NCBI RefSeq assembly: GCF_035917575.1
Contig: NZ_CP109090.1
Span: 496,001-560,000 of the forward strand
Length of the DNA: 64,000 bases
Reading direction: 5' to 3'
Origin: Streptomyces sp. NBC_01788
GTDB lineage: Bacteria > Actinomycetota > Actinomycetes > Streptomycetales > Streptomycetaceae
Of the stretch, positions 19,286 to 27,801 are shown piece by piece. Made by a program: the position numbers and the translations under genes. Numbering within the stretch: the stretch's first letter is position 1; the number at the start of each line of letters is the position of its first letter. The notes below the pieces were generated by a model that was not told the DNA's origin, did not search any database, and was given only the letters and a program-made list of their open reading frames with translations.

Positions 19286-20235
19286 CCCGCGTCCGGGGTG
19301 CCGGGCGGGTCCTCGTCGAGGAACCGGGCGACGGACGCGGCGAACGCCTCGGTCACCCCGTGGTCCCGGCCCGCGTCACTGACCCCCACCGTGATGTTGA
19401 TCTGCGGAAGCAGTCCGGGCAGCCGGGACGAGGGAAGGTCCGTCGCCCGCTGCCCCCCGTCGCCGAGAACGACACCGGCCGGGACCACGGTGATGCACTC
19501 CCCCAGGCGGATCAGCGCGTGCATGGTCCGGTAGTCGTCCACCACGTGGAAGCGGGAGATCTCGTACGTCTCGATCAGTGTGGTGGTGATCCTCGCGTGG
19601 TGGGTCAGCACAGGATTGTCGAACAGCACGAACCGGTAGCGGGACAGCAGCTCCTTCACGGCCGGGGCGCTGACCTCCTCCAGTACCGTTCCCGGCGGGT
19701 GGACGAGCGCCATGTCCTCGGTGCCGATGACGTCCGTGCGGAAGGGGTGGTCGGCTTCCGTCGAGTAGAACAGCCCGGCGTCCAGCTGGTTCAGTTCCAG
19801 CAGGTCGATCACCGTCGTGGCGGGCCGGCTGGTCACCCGGAACTCGTCCGCCCCGTACACGTCCAGCGCGCTGCTCACCACGGCCCGCACGGACCGCTCC
19901 GACAGCCAGTTGTCCACGCCGAACACGACCTTGTGCGGATGTCCGGCCACCTCGGTGAAGCTCCGCGGCCGGGACGGGTCCTGCTTGCCCAGGACCGCCG
20001 AGGCGTTGGACAGGTCCCGCATGAGCTGGGCGGCGTACGGCAGGAAGTACGCGCCCTGCGGGGTCAGCACCGCGCCCTTCCAGCCCCGCTGGAACAACGC
20101 GAAGCCGAGACTGTCCTCCAGCCGCCGCAGCCGCTGGCTCATCGCCGGCTGCGTGACGTACGAGTCGGCGGCGGCCTTGGAGATACTGCGGTGCCTGGCC
20201 ACGGCCAGGAAAGATCGAAGCGCCTCGACATCCAC
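19267..20235 (-). CDS. LysR family transcriptional regulator
   Basis: A 322-residue LysR regulator. The N-terminal helix-turn-helix is SISKAAADSYVTQPAMSQRL (about residues 18-37) followed by RRLEDSLGFALFQR; the rest is the periplasmic-binding-like effector domain. The start is the GTG at 20235 with AAGGAGGGG a few bases upstream; the frame upstream to 20487 has low-complexity codon use and no site. It is convergent with the P450-hydrolase-MFS genes, so it may control them although it is not divergent from them. The effector is unknown. Confidence 0.87.
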   Translation of the reverse strand: MDVEALRSFLAVARHRSISKAAADSYVTQPAMSQRLRRLEDSLGFALFQRGWKGAVLTPQGAYFLPYAAQLMRDLSNASAVLGKQDPSRPRSFTEVAGHPHKVVFGVDNWLSERSVRAVVSSALDVYGADEFRVTSRPATTVIDLLELNQLDAGLFYSTEADHPFRTDVIGTEDMALVHPPGTVLEEVSAPAVKELLSRYRFVLFDNPVLTHHARITTTLIETYEISRFHVVDDYRTMHALIRLGECITVVPAGVVLGDGGQRATDLPSSRLPGLLPQINITVGVSDAGRDHGVTEAFAASVARFLDEDPPGTPDAGLPGTG

Positions 20236-20368
20236 GGTTGCCCCTCCTTCGGCCACGACACGGGGCTCGATGGACGGGACCCTACTGCCCCGTGGACCCT
20301 TTGTGACCTGCTGGGACCGCGAGGCGGAAGGACTTCTTCCGGGCGGGTGCCGCCGGCCGGCGCGGCCG

Positions 20369-21010
20369 TCAGCAGTGATCGGCGCAGCAGGGCGTGGGGT
20401 CGGGCACCTCGAAGGGGGCGAGGAGGCCGCCCGCGGCGGGCACGAGCGGCAGCACGAGCTGTCCGTCCTGCCACAGGGGACGGACATGATCGCGAGTCGT
20501 GACCGGGGTGTCCGGTGCCGGGCCGCCGCCGGGGCCGGACGGCGCTCCGACGACCGTGACCCGTTCGATGGCGGTGTGCTGAAGGACGAAGCTCAGCGGG
20601 ACCGTGCCGACGAGACGCCCGGCACCGGGGTAGACGACGGCGCGTCCCCGCGCGCGGCTGTGCTGCTCGGCGGCCGCCAGCGCGGCGCCCTCCGCGTACG
20701 ACTCCGGACCGTGCCGCAGCGCGCCGAGGGCCGCTCCTGAGGATGGCCGGCCCTCGTCCGCCTCCGTGAGGAGGGTGACCAGCCGGTGCCACACCGAGGC
20801 CGCGGTGTCCGCGTCCGGCAGTGCCAGGGAGACGGCGATGTGCGGTCGCTCGCCGCTTCGGACCGGGTGGGTGCAGGCGACGGTGGTGTCCGGCAGGCCG
20901 AGCCGCGCCACCAGGTCGCGGGCGAGGTGATCGGCGCCGCGCAGGTCCGCCGACCCGGCGTCCACACCGATCACGGTGGGGGCGCCGGGTCCGCCGGGTG
21001 TACCGGTCAT
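20369..21010 (-). CDS. hypothetical protein coupled to the PHP gene
   Basis: A 213-residue protein of unknown function with a Cys-rich end (PTPCCADHC). It is mostly acidic and contains Ala/Arg-rich helices and a Gly/Pro-rich loop (GAPSGPGGGPAP). No signal peptide or membrane helix. Its ATG overlaps the stop of the upstream PHP phosphoesterase (ATGA), so the two are co-translated. The Cys/His tail could bind metal, which would fit the His-rich partner, but this is inference. A similar pair exists in other Streptomyces as far as I recall; no function is known. Confidence 0.65.
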   Translation of the reverse strand: MTGTPGGPGAPTVIGVDAGSADLRGADHLARDLVARLGLPDTTVACTHPVRSGERPHIAVSLALPDADTAASVWHRLVTLLTEADEGRPSSGAALGALRHGPESYAEGAALAAAEQHSRARGRAVVYPGAGRLVGTVPLSFVLQHTAIERVTVVGAPSGPGGGPAPDTPVTTRDHVRPLWQDGQLVLPLVPAAGGLLAPFEVPDPTPCCADHC

Positions 21011-22740
21011 GCGGGCAGGACCCACATCGGGTTGGAGTAGAACCACAGGTCCTTCCACGGGTCGGCGTCGCCGACCACGTCCATCGCCGGTCCGGCCGGG
21101 TCCACGGCGGCACCTCGCAGACCGACCGCCGAGCGGTTCCCGTCGGTGCCGCGCAGCCGCACGTACACCGGCTTGTCCACGCGGCCGAGGGAGTACGTCA
21201 GCCGCACCGAGCCGGTGGACTTGTTCACCTCGAAGGACTTGACGACCTTCGTGTCCGGGGTGATGAACACGTCCTTGTCGGAGACCCGGCCCGTGACGGC
21301 ACCCTGGATCACGTCGACGCGGGCCAGCGTCGGCACGAACTGCGCCCAGTTGGGGCCGCCCGCGAGGCTGATCTCGACGACCAGGTCGACCTGGCTGCCA
21401 CGGCGCACGTGCAGCGCGTCGCCGAGGGTGACGGCCTTGCCGCCGGAGCGCAGCTGGGCGTTGAGGCCGCTGATCAGTCCGCCGTGGTCGACCCAGACCC
21501 GGCCGGCCCGGATGCCGTCCATGACCGCCTGGTAGGAGAAGGAGGCGGCACCGACGTGGGTGCGGGAGTACTGGCCGGGCCAGAAGTCGCCGTCGCCCAG
21601 GTTCAGTCCGCCGCCGTGGACCGGGTCCTCGTAGCGGCCCCTGGCGTCGAAGTCGCTGCCCGGCCCGCGGACGGAGGAGTCGGCGTAGACGCTGTGGGAG
21701 TCGGAGTTGGCGGTGATCCACCACGGCTTGCCCTCGGCCAGCAGGCTGTCCCAGAGGCCGCCGACGGTCGCGGTCATCCAGTCGAAGCCGCCCCAGGTGC
21801 GGTAACTCTCCAGCGGGTAGCCGGAGAAGGAGTCGGCGCCGGGGCTGTTGTCGTAGTAGCCCCGGCCCGAGCCGGGTCCGTTCGGCGCGGGCAGGCCAGC
21901 GGCCTGGTGGCCGGGGGCGCCCTCCATGCCGACGGCGATCGTCGGCTGCGCGTCGCGCCAGGCACGGATCTCGTGCGGGGAGTCGATGCCCTTGCGGGCG
22001 GGGTGGTTGGCCAGGAACAGGGCGTCCTTGACCTTGCGGCGCTTGACCTGCTCGGCGAGGAAGTCGACACCCGCGATGGCGAGCGCCTCGTTGGCGGGGG
22101 TGGAGGCCGTGGCCTTCTTCACGGCCCCGTCGAAGGAGTTCTCGAACTCCTTCAGCACGGCGACCTCGTTGCTGCCGGGGTGGACGAAGACGGTGCCGTG
22201 CTCGGCGGCCGGGATGTTCCACTCCAGGCCCTGGAAGACGAGCGTGTCGCTGATCTTCCCGCGGGCGGCGACGATGTCCGGGTTGACCTTCTCCACGCCG
22301 ATCTTGGCGTGCTGCTCGCTGCCGTGGTCGGTGATGACCATCCAGTCCAGGCCGTGCGCGTTGGCCTGGCGCACGTGGTCGACGACCCGGTACTTGCCGT
22401 CGGAGCTGTACTGGGTGTGGATGTGGTGGTCGCCGGCCAGCCACAGGTAGCCCCCGGAGCGGGCGGGCTGGGAGGACTGCTGGTTCTGGTTCTGGCCCTG
22501 GTCGCCCTGGGACTGGGACGCGGCCGCCTGTCCGGCGCCTGCGAGCACGCTGCCCGCCGCCAGTCCGGCGCCGAGCAGGCCGGTGCGGCGCAGCATGGAC
22601 CGGCGGGAGAGCTGGTCGGGCGTCAATTCGGCGTCGGGGACGTCGAGGTCGAGCGCCGGCGGCAGGGATCCATCGCCCGTACCGTGCGTGTGGTCGTGGT
22701 GGTGGTGATGCCCGTGGGCGTGACTGTGGCCGTGGCCCAT
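21007..22740 (-). CDS. Tat-exported PHP domain phosphoesterase with His-rich leader
   Basis: A 577-residue protein. Residues 1-22 are extraordinarily His-rich (MGHGHSHAHGHHHHHDHTHG). A twin-arginine signal follows (SRRSMLRRTGLLGAGLAAG) with an Ala-rich cleavage region, so the mature enzyme is outside. The PHP metal-site motifs follow: DHHIHTQYSSDG, VITDHGSEQH and FLANHPAR. These bind two or three metals and hydrolyse phosphoesters. The C-terminal part (from about residue 430) has beta-rich segments. The start is the ATG at 22740 with AGGAG about 9 bases upstream. The metal-binding n-region of a Tat signal is unusual; it may sense or load metal before export. Confidence 0.85.
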   Translation of the reverse strand: MGHGHSHAHGHHHHHDHTHGTGDGSLPPALDLDVPDAELTPDQLSRRSMLRRTGLLGAGLAAGSVLAGAGQAAASQSQGDQGQNQNQQSSQPARSGGYLWLAGDHHIHTQYSSDGKYRVVDHVRQANAHGLDWMVITDHGSEQHAKIGVEKVNPDIVAARGKISDTLVFQGLEWNIPAAEHGTVFVHPGSNEVAVLKEFENSFDGAVKKATASTPANEALAIAGVDFLAEQVKRRKVKDALFLANHPARKGIDSPHEIRAWRDAQPTIAVGMEGAPGHQAAGLPAPNGPGSGRGYYDNSPGADSFSGYPLESYRTWGGFDWMTATVGGLWDSLLAEGKPWWITANSDSHSVYADSSVRGPGSDFDARGRYEDPVHGGGLNLGDGDFWPGQYSRTHVGAASFSYQAVMDGIRAGRVWVDHGGLISGLNAQLRSGGKAVTLGDALHVRRGSQVDLVVEISLAGGPNWAQFVPTLARVDVIQGAVTGRVSDKDVFITPDTKVVKSFEVNKSTGSVRLTYSLGRVDKPVYVRLRGTDGNRSAVGLRGAAVDPAGPAMDVVGDADPWKDLWFYSNPMWVLPA

Positions 22741-22889
22741 GTCCCAACTCCTGCCGTCGGTACGTGCAAAGCGTGTTCGAGCGGCGCCCATGCTGGGCCC
22801 CTGCCGCCAACACGGTGGGAACGGCCGGTGACATCGACAGGTACGGCCGGTGGCACCCGGACGTGCGACAGACCTGTAGACACGGCGAA

Positions 22890-22918
22890 GGCCCCGGCCG
22901 GGAAACCCGGTCGGGGCC
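22890..22918. terminator. hairpin downstream of the zinc peptidase gene
   Basis: A 13-base arm (GGCCCCGGCCGGG) pairs with CCCGGTCGGGGCC around an AAA loop, with one G.T pair. It lies 13 bases past the stop of the minus-strand metallopeptidase gene. Confidence 0.65.
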
Positions 22919-22930
22919 CTCGTCACATGG

Positions 22931-23815
22931 TCAGATGGCGCCGGTGAAGGTGTCGCACCGGGCCGGGGAGCCCGTGGTGTACCCGGTGGTGAACCAGTGG
23001 ACCCGCTGCTGCGAGCTGCCGTGGGTCCAGCCCTCCGGGTCGACGCGGCCCTGGGTGCGTTCCTGGATGCGGTCGTCGCCGACGGCCTCCGCGGCGTCGA
23101 GGGCCTCGCGGATCTCGGCGTCGGTGAAAGGCTTTTCGAAGAAGCCGGTGGTGACGGCGTTCTTGGCCCAGACTCCGGCGTAGCAGTCGGCCTGGAGCTC
23201 CAGCCGGACCGAGCCGCTGTCGGCTCCCGTGCGGTCCCGGCCGGCGCGGTTCATGGTGCCCAGCAGGTTCTGCACGTGGTGCCCGTACTCGTGGCCGATG
23301 ACGTACGCCTGCGCGAAGGGACCGCCCTTGGCGCCGAACCGGTCCTCCAGCTCACGGAAGAAGCCGAGGTCGAGGTAGACGCCGCGGTCGGCCGGGCAGT
23401 AGAACGGGCCCATGGCGGACGTGGCCCGGCCGCACCCCGTGTTCCAGGTGCCGGAGACCAGTTTGGTTCCGGCCTTGCTGTACGTCTGCTGGAAGTGCTC
23501 GGGAAGAGCGCCCTGCCAGTAGCGCTGGATGCTGTTGACCACACCCACCACGCGGCACTTCTCCAACTCGTTGGCGCTGCTGCCCTTGCGGCACTTCTCC
23601 TTCAGGTTCTCGCCCGGCTGCGAGGCGGCGGAGTTCGAGCCGCCGCCGTTCAGGAGACTCGCCGGGTTGACGCCCAGGAACAGCGCGGCGACCAGGACGA
23701 CGACGCCGATGACGCCGCCTCCGATGGTGAGCCCGCCTCCGGGAATGCCACCGCCGCTGCTGCCGAGGTCATCGACCTGAGAAGCATCAAGATCCACGTC
23801 ATCGCGGAATTCCAT
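22931..23815 (-). CDS. neutral zinc metallopeptidase, YpfJ/KPN_02809 family
   Basis: A 294-residue membrane-anchored peptidase. Residues 1-25 are acidic and Gly-rich, a single membrane helix follows (GGGVIGVVVLVAALFLGV), then an extracytoplasmic domain with the zinc site HEYGHH (His175-Glu176-His179) and the third ligand in LELQADCYAG. Four or more Cys (CRKG, CRVV, CGRA, FYCP) may form disulfides. The start is the ATG at 23815 with AGGAG about 9 bases upstream. The family is widespread and its substrate is unknown. Confidence 0.88.
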   Translation of the reverse strand: MEFRDDVDLDASQVDDLGSSGGGIPGGGLTIGGGVIGVVVLVAALFLGVNPASLLNGGGSNSAASQPGENLKEKCRKGSSANELEKCRVVGVVNSIQRYWQGALPEHFQQTYSKAGTKLVSGTWNTGCGRATSAMGPFYCPADRGVYLDLGFFRELEDRFGAKGGPFAQAYVIGHEYGHHVQNLLGTMNRAGRDRTGADSGSVRLELQADCYAGVWAKNAVTTGFFEKPFTDAEIREALDAAEAVGDDRIQERTQGRVDPEGWTHGSSQQRVHWFTTGYTTGSPARCDTFTGAI

Positions 23816-24062
23816 GGGTCGTTCGTCTCCTGAGGGTTGGTGATCACCCCCATTCTGCCCGGTGCCGTGGACCGGTCGCAGCAGCGACTGCCCAGGCGGA
23901 CCAGTTGGAGTGGACAGGACCCGAGCAACCGGGGCCAACTGGGAGAAGCGGCCTGGATGCGCCGTCCGACACCAATGGAGCGCTCATGAAAGGAACGGCC
24001 GCGGCGACAGTGCCGGCGGTTTCCGCCGTGCCGCAAGGTCGAAGCCGATTGATCGGGGACTG

Positions 24063-24635
24063 ATGACCGAGCAGACGGGCGCGCGGACGCGTCGTCCCGC
24101 ACGAACGGTGGCGGGCTTGCTGGCTGCTCTGCTGCCGCTCGCGGTCGCGGTGGGGCTGTACGCGTTCGGCCGCACGCACACACCCGACTACACCAGCGGC
24201 CTGTTCGGGCGGCACGGCGTCGGTGTCTACGATCTCAAGGCGCGCCTGGGCAGCGCCCTGATGGCACTCGCGCTCGTCCAACTGCTGCTCGGGCTGTGGA
24301 TGTACCGGCGCCTGCCGGGAGCGGGAGCCGCGCCGCACCGGGTGCACCCCGCACACCGGCTCATCGGCCTCCTCGCCTTTCTGCTCTCGCTGCCCATCGC
24401 CTACCACTGCATCACCGCCTACGGAGTCAAGTTCACGAGCAGCCGAGTGGCGGTGCACTCCATCACGGGCTGCGTCCTGTACGGCGCGTTCGTCGCCAAG
24501 GTGCTGGTGGTCCACAGCCGCCGACTGCCCGGTTGGGCGCTTCCGGCCGCCGGCGGCGTCCTGGTCACCGCTGTCGCACTGATGTGGTACACAGCCGCTT
24601 TGTGGTTCTTCGCCGGCTCCGCCCCCGGCTTCTGA
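24063..24635 (+). CDS. DUF6529-like four-helix membrane protein
   Basis: A 190-residue integral membrane protein with about four or five hydrophobic helices (LLAALLPLAVAVGLYAF; LMALALVQLLLGLWMY; LIGLLAFLLSLPIAYH; VLYGAFVAKVLVV; VLVTAVALMWYTAALWFF). Pairs of His occur at helix ends (HPAHRLIG, YHCIT, AVHSIT, VHSRR), as in cytochrome b561-like heme proteins, which it could resemble. The ATG at 24063 (MTEQTGAR) has GGGGA upstream. It diverges from the metallopeptidase gene. A small membrane redox role is inference only. Confidence 0.75.
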   Translation: MTEQTGARTRRPARTVAGLLAALLPLAVAVGLYAFGRTHTPDYTSGLFGRHGVGVYDLKARLGSALMALALVQLLLGLWMYRRLPGAGAAPHRVHPAHRLIGLLAFLLSLPIAYHCITAYGVKFTSSRVAVHSITGCVLYGAFVAKVLVVHSRRLPGWALPAAGGVLVTAVALMWYTAALWFFAGSAPGF

Positions 24636-24662
24636 CCATGCAAAACGTTGCTTGCCGGGGCA

Positions 24663-25220
24663 CTAGAGAGCGAGCGCGACCGCGGCGCCCGCGCCGCCCA
24701 GGCCCAGGGCGACGGCCGCCTCCCGCCAGCCGCCGAAGCCCCATCGGAAGAACCGGTCGAGGGCCAGCCGGCCCGGTCCGATCGCGGCGATCCCCAGGGC
24801 GACGACGGCGATGCCGATGTTGTATTCCACACCGCCGTCCGTATCCCACAGGCCGTGGGCGCCGGTGACGGTCACCATCGCGTTGATCATGACGCCGATC
24901 AGGGCGGCGGCCGCGAGCGGGGTCAGCAGCCCGAGGGCGAGACCGAGGCCGCCCAGGAACTCCGACAGACCGGCGATCGCGGCGAACAGCTTTCCCGGGC
25001 GGTAGCCGAGGGCGGCGAACCCCTGACCGGTCCCGGTCAGGCCGCTCCCCCCGAAGAGCCCGAAGAGTTTCTGCGCGCCGTGCCCGGCCATCAGCAGGCC
25101 GAAGGTGAGCCTGACGAGCAGCAGACCGCAGTCGGCGGCGGTCCCCGTGACCGCGCCGGTGTGCGGTGCCACCGGCTCCGTGGCACGGGAGGGACGGTAC
25201 AGAATGCGATTCGTCAACAT
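24663..25220 (-). CDS. DoxX family membrane protein
   Basis: A 185-residue DoxX-type protein with four predicted helices: LLLVRLTFGLLMAGHGAQKL (the family signature in helix 1), IAGLSEFLGGLGLALGLL, AAALIGVMINAMVTV and YNIGIAVVALGIAAIG. DoxX/DoxD relatives act with quinone-linked redox enzymes or in thiosulfate and stress responses. The start is the ATG at 25220 with GGAG 6 bases upstream. It is convergent with the DUF6529-like gene, whose stop is only 27 bases away. Confidence 0.85.
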   Translation of the reverse strand: MLTNRILYRPSRATEPVAPHTGAVTGTAADCGLLLVRLTFGLLMAGHGAQKLFGLFGGSGLTGTGQGFAALGYRPGKLFAAIAGLSEFLGGLGLALGLLTPLAAAALIGVMINAMVTVTGAHGLWDTDGGVEYNIGIAVVALGIAAIGPGRLALDRFFRWGFGGWREAAVALGLGGAGAAVALAL

Positions 25221-25445
25221 GGGAGCTCCGCTGAGAACGCCAGGACGGGCGTTGCCCCCAGCTCGGTCACGCCGAGACACCGGTCGCGGGGCCGCGCAGG
25301 ACGCGCATCTCCCCCTGTCCCCCGTGCCGATCCTTCCGCAGCGGGCGCAGTCGCGCATCCTGGCCGGTCCGCGCCCGTCCGTTCGTCGCGTCATGACATC
25401 ATGAGGGCCCGGACTACTACAGCCCCGTAGAGGAGCGGCACACGC

Positions 25446-25643
25446 ATGTTCGACCAGCTGAAGAGCCTGAAGGGCAAGGTCGAGGGCATCGCCGAAGCCC
25501 ACGGCGACAAGATCTCCGACGGCCTGGAGAAGGTCGGCGAGTTCGTCGACGGCAAGACCGGCGGCAAGCACAGCAGCACGATCGACACCGTCGTCGACAA
25601 GGCCCAGGACGCCGTGGACAAGCTGGGCAAGCACAAGGACTGA
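25446..25643 (+). CDS. MT0933-like antitoxin, apparently without toxin
   Basis: A 65-residue, strongly charged helical protein (MFDQLKSLKGKVEGIAEAHG; KHSSTIDTVVDKAQDAVDKL) of the MT0933/Rv0909-like antitoxin family. GAGGAG lies 10 bases before the ATG. In mycobacteria the partner is a toxin with a START-like fold; no such gene is on either side here (DoxX upstream, phenylacetate genes downstream). In Streptomyces members are often found alone, so the antitoxin label may not describe the function. Confidence 0.75.
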   Translation: MFDQLKSLKGKVEGIAEAHGDKISDGLEKVGEFVDGKTGGKHSSTIDTVVDKAQDAVDKLGKHKD

Positions 25644-25660
25644 ACCCACCGGCCCAGGGC

Positions 25661-25688
25661 GACCCAGGTCCTCGGGCGGGCCTGGGTC
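25661..25688. terminator. hairpin after antitoxin-like gene
   Basis: GACCCAGG pairs perfectly with CCTGGGTC around a 12-base loop, 17 bases past the stop. It lies between this gene and the convergent paaK gene. Confidence 0.6.
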
Positions 25689-25873
25689 CGGGAACGTGTC
25701 CGTCCGCGCGCCCTCGACGAACCGCTACCCCATCGGTGACTTCGCGACCGCAAAGCCGCGCCGGGGTGCGCGGGAGGCCTGGAGACGGCTACGCCGGCCG
25801 GTGCCCGTCTCGGCCGGAAGCCGGCGCCCCGACCGTCACGCCCCGACCGGGCCGCACCGGCCAGGGCCGGGGC

Positions 25874-27220
25874 TCATCCCTTGCGCAGGTCCCGGACCCG
25901 GCGGATCTTGCCCACCGAGCGCTCCAGGGTCTCCGGCTCGACCACGCACACCTCGACGCTGATGCCGACCGAGTCCTTCACACCCTTGGTGATGATCCTG
26001 GCCGCCGTCTCGCGCTGCTCCGGGCCGACGCCGGGGCGGGCCTCGATGTGGACCGTCATGTGATCCATGCGGCCGCGCTGGGTCAACTGGATCTGGAAGT
26101 GCGGCGCGACGCCGGGCACCCGCAGCACGACCTCCTCGATCTGGCTCGGGAACACGTTCACACCCCGCAGGATGATCATGTCGTCGCAGCGGCCGGTGAT
26201 CTTCTCCATACGGCGGAAGGCGGGCCGCGCGGTGCCGGGCAGCAGGCGGGTGAGGTCACGCGTGCGGTACCGGATGATCGGCAGGGCTTCCTTCGTCAGC
26301 GAGGTGAACACCAGCTCGCCGCTCTCGCCGTCGGGCAGCACCTCACCGGTGATCGGGTCGACGACCTCGGGACAGAAGTGGTCCTCCCAGATGTGCAGGC
26401 CGTCCTTGGTGTCCACGCACTCCTGCGCCACACCCGGGCCCATGACCTCCGAGAGGCCGTAGATGTCGACGGCGTGGATGTCCATGCGCTCCTCGATCTC
26501 GCGCCGCATCGCCTCCGTCCAGGGCTCGGCGCCGAAGATGCCGACCTTCAGGGAGCTGGTACGCGGGTCCACGCCCTGCCGCTCGAACTCGTCGAGCAGG
26601 GTCAGCATGTAGGAGGGCGTGACCATGATGATCTCGGGTTCGAAGTCCCGGATGATCTGCACCTGGCGCGCGGTCATGCCGCCGGAGGCGGGGATCACGG
26701 TGCATCCGGCGCGCTCGGCTCCGTAGTGCGCGCCGAGGCCGCCGGTGAAGAGGCCGTAACCGTAGGAGATATGGACCTTGTGGCCGCGCCGGCCGCCCGC
26801 GGCGCGGATGGAGCGGGCGATGAGGTCGGCCCAGGTCGACAGGTCGTTCTCGGTGTAGCCGACCACGGTGGGGCGGCCGGTGGTGCCGCTGGAGGCGTGG
26901 ATGCGCCGGACCTCGGACATGGGGACGGCGAACATCCCGAAGGGGTACGTCTCGCGCAGGTCGGCCTTGGTGGTGAAGGGGAAGCGGGCCAGGTCCTCGA
27001 GGGAGCGGCAGTCGTCGGGCGTCACGCCGGCCGCGTCGAACTTCCTGCGGTACAGCTCGACGTTGTCGTAGGCGTGGCGGAGGGTCACGCGAAGCCGGCT
27101 GAGCTGCACATCGCGGAGCTCCTCGCGGGTCAGGCGCTCGCCGCTGTCCAGCAGCTCGTCCGGGAGGGGCTGCCCCAGCCGGGGCCCCTGATCCGCCGGG
27201 GCCGTGACTTCGCTGCTCAT
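25874..27220 (-). CDS. paaK: phenylacetate-CoA ligase
   Basis: A 448-residue AMP-forming ligase that converts phenylacetate, ATP and CoA to phenylacetyl-CoA, the entry step of the pathway. The family motifs are present: SSGTTGRPT (AMP-binding P-loop, about residue 110), YGLSEVMGPG (A5), YRTRDLT (A7), GRCDDMIILRGVNVFPSQIE and the C-terminal Lys in SVGKIRRVRDLR. Length equals the PaaK norm (about 437). Its ATG overlaps the stop of paaI upstream (ATGA), so the two form an operon divergent from paaN. Confidence 0.95.
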   Translation of the reverse strand: MSSEVTAPADQGPRLGQPLPDELLDSGERLTREELRDVQLSRLRVTLRHAYDNVELYRRKFDAAGVTPDDCRSLEDLARFPFTTKADLRETYPFGMFAVPMSEVRRIHASSGTTGRPTVVGYTENDLSTWADLIARSIRAAGGRRGHKVHISYGYGLFTGGLGAHYGAERAGCTVIPASGGMTARQVQIIRDFEPEIIMVTPSYMLTLLDEFERQGVDPRTSSLKVGIFGAEPWTEAMRREIEERMDIHAVDIYGLSEVMGPGVAQECVDTKDGLHIWEDHFCPEVVDPITGEVLPDGESGELVFTSLTKEALPIIRYRTRDLTRLLPGTARPAFRRMEKITGRCDDMIILRGVNVFPSQIEEVVLRVPGVAPHFQIQLTQRGRMDHMTVHIEARPGVGPEQRETAARIITKGVKDSVGISVEVCVVEPETLERSVGKIRRVRDLRKG

Positions 27221-27705
27221 TGCGACTCCTTCGTCTTCTCGCTTCGTAGGCTGCGGCTGCGCCCGCGGAACTCCGCGATCACCTCTTCGCCCGCCCGTCT
27301 GCCGCCACCACCCTCGACGGACCGCGCTTCGCGCGGGACGTCGGTGATACGCCGCACGCTCACGTCATAGATCCCGCTGCGCCCGTACCGGGTGCGCTCG
27401 CAGGCCGTCGCCACGAGGACGTCGCCCTCGCGGGCCGGGGCGATGAAGTCGATGTCGGCCGCCGCGGCGACCGTCACGGGCCCGTGGCTGTTGCAGGCGC
27501 AGGCGAACGCGGTGTCGGCGAGCAGGAAGATGTAGCCGCCGTGGGCGATCCCATGCCCGTTGACCATCGCCGGCGTCACGGTCATCCGCACCTCGGCGGT
27601 TCCTTGGCCGTGGTGCGTCAGCTCGATGCCGAGATTACGGGAGGCCAGGTCCGCGGCGAACATCGTCTCGACCGGACCGGGGTCGACGTCAGTGGCCTGC
27701 GTCAC
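27217..27705 (-). CDS. paaI: PaaI hotdog thioesterase
   Basis: A 162-residue hotdog-fold thioesterase that hydrolyses stalled hydroxyphenylacetyl-CoA intermediates and so frees CoA. The key segment is NGHGIAHGGYIFLLADTAFA (Asn and Asp/Thr of the PaaI active site), then DIDFIAPAREGDVL. The C-terminus is Arg/Lys-rich. The start is placed at the GTG at 27705 (VTQATDVDPG). The upstream ATG at 27738 would lie inside the PaaR-like operator (27725-27746) and has no ribosome site. It is coupled to paaK by ATGA. Confidence 0.88.
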   Translation of the reverse strand: MTQATDVDPGPVETMFAADLASRNLGIELTHHGQGTAEVRMTVTPAMVNGHGIAHGGYIFLLADTAFACACNSHGPVTVAAAADIDFIAPAREGDVLVATACERTRYGRSGIYDVSVRRITDVPREARSVEGGGGRRAGEEVIAEFRGRSRSLRSEKTKESQ

Positions 27706-27724
27706 GTTTTTCCACCACCTTGTG

Positions 27725-27746
27725 TACCGACCGAACATTCGGTTAG
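27725..27746. promoter_or_regulatory. candidate PaaR operator between paaI and paaN
   Basis: The sequence TACCGACC-N5-TTCGG, followed by TTAG, lies in the divergent paaI/paaN promoter region. The same pattern occurs in opposite orientation before paaA (33322-33343). Partial dyad symmetry (ACCGA...TTCGGT) fits a TetR-family repressor such as actinobacterial PaaR. No paaR gene is in the window. Confidence 0.7.
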
Positions 27747-27801
27747 CGTCGGCAAAGCCAAGTAATCAAGCATCACCGCTGCCTGTCAAGAGGTGGACCG
27801 C

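Noticed and set aside
20821..22947. Plus-strand open frame of about 708 codons over the PHP gene
   Set aside because: It mirrors the PHP and hypothetical genes in antisense and is Val/Gly/Ala-rich with no motif, while the minus-strand genes have clear motifs and ribosome sites.
24648..25430. Plus-strand frame over the DoxX gene
   Set aside because: It is a Gln/Glu/Arg-rich antisense shadow; the minus-strand DoxX frame has the family signature and membrane helices.
27739..27801. ATG at 27738 as the start of paaI
   Set aside because: It lies inside the candidate PaaR site and lacks a ribosome site; the GTG at 27705 fits better.
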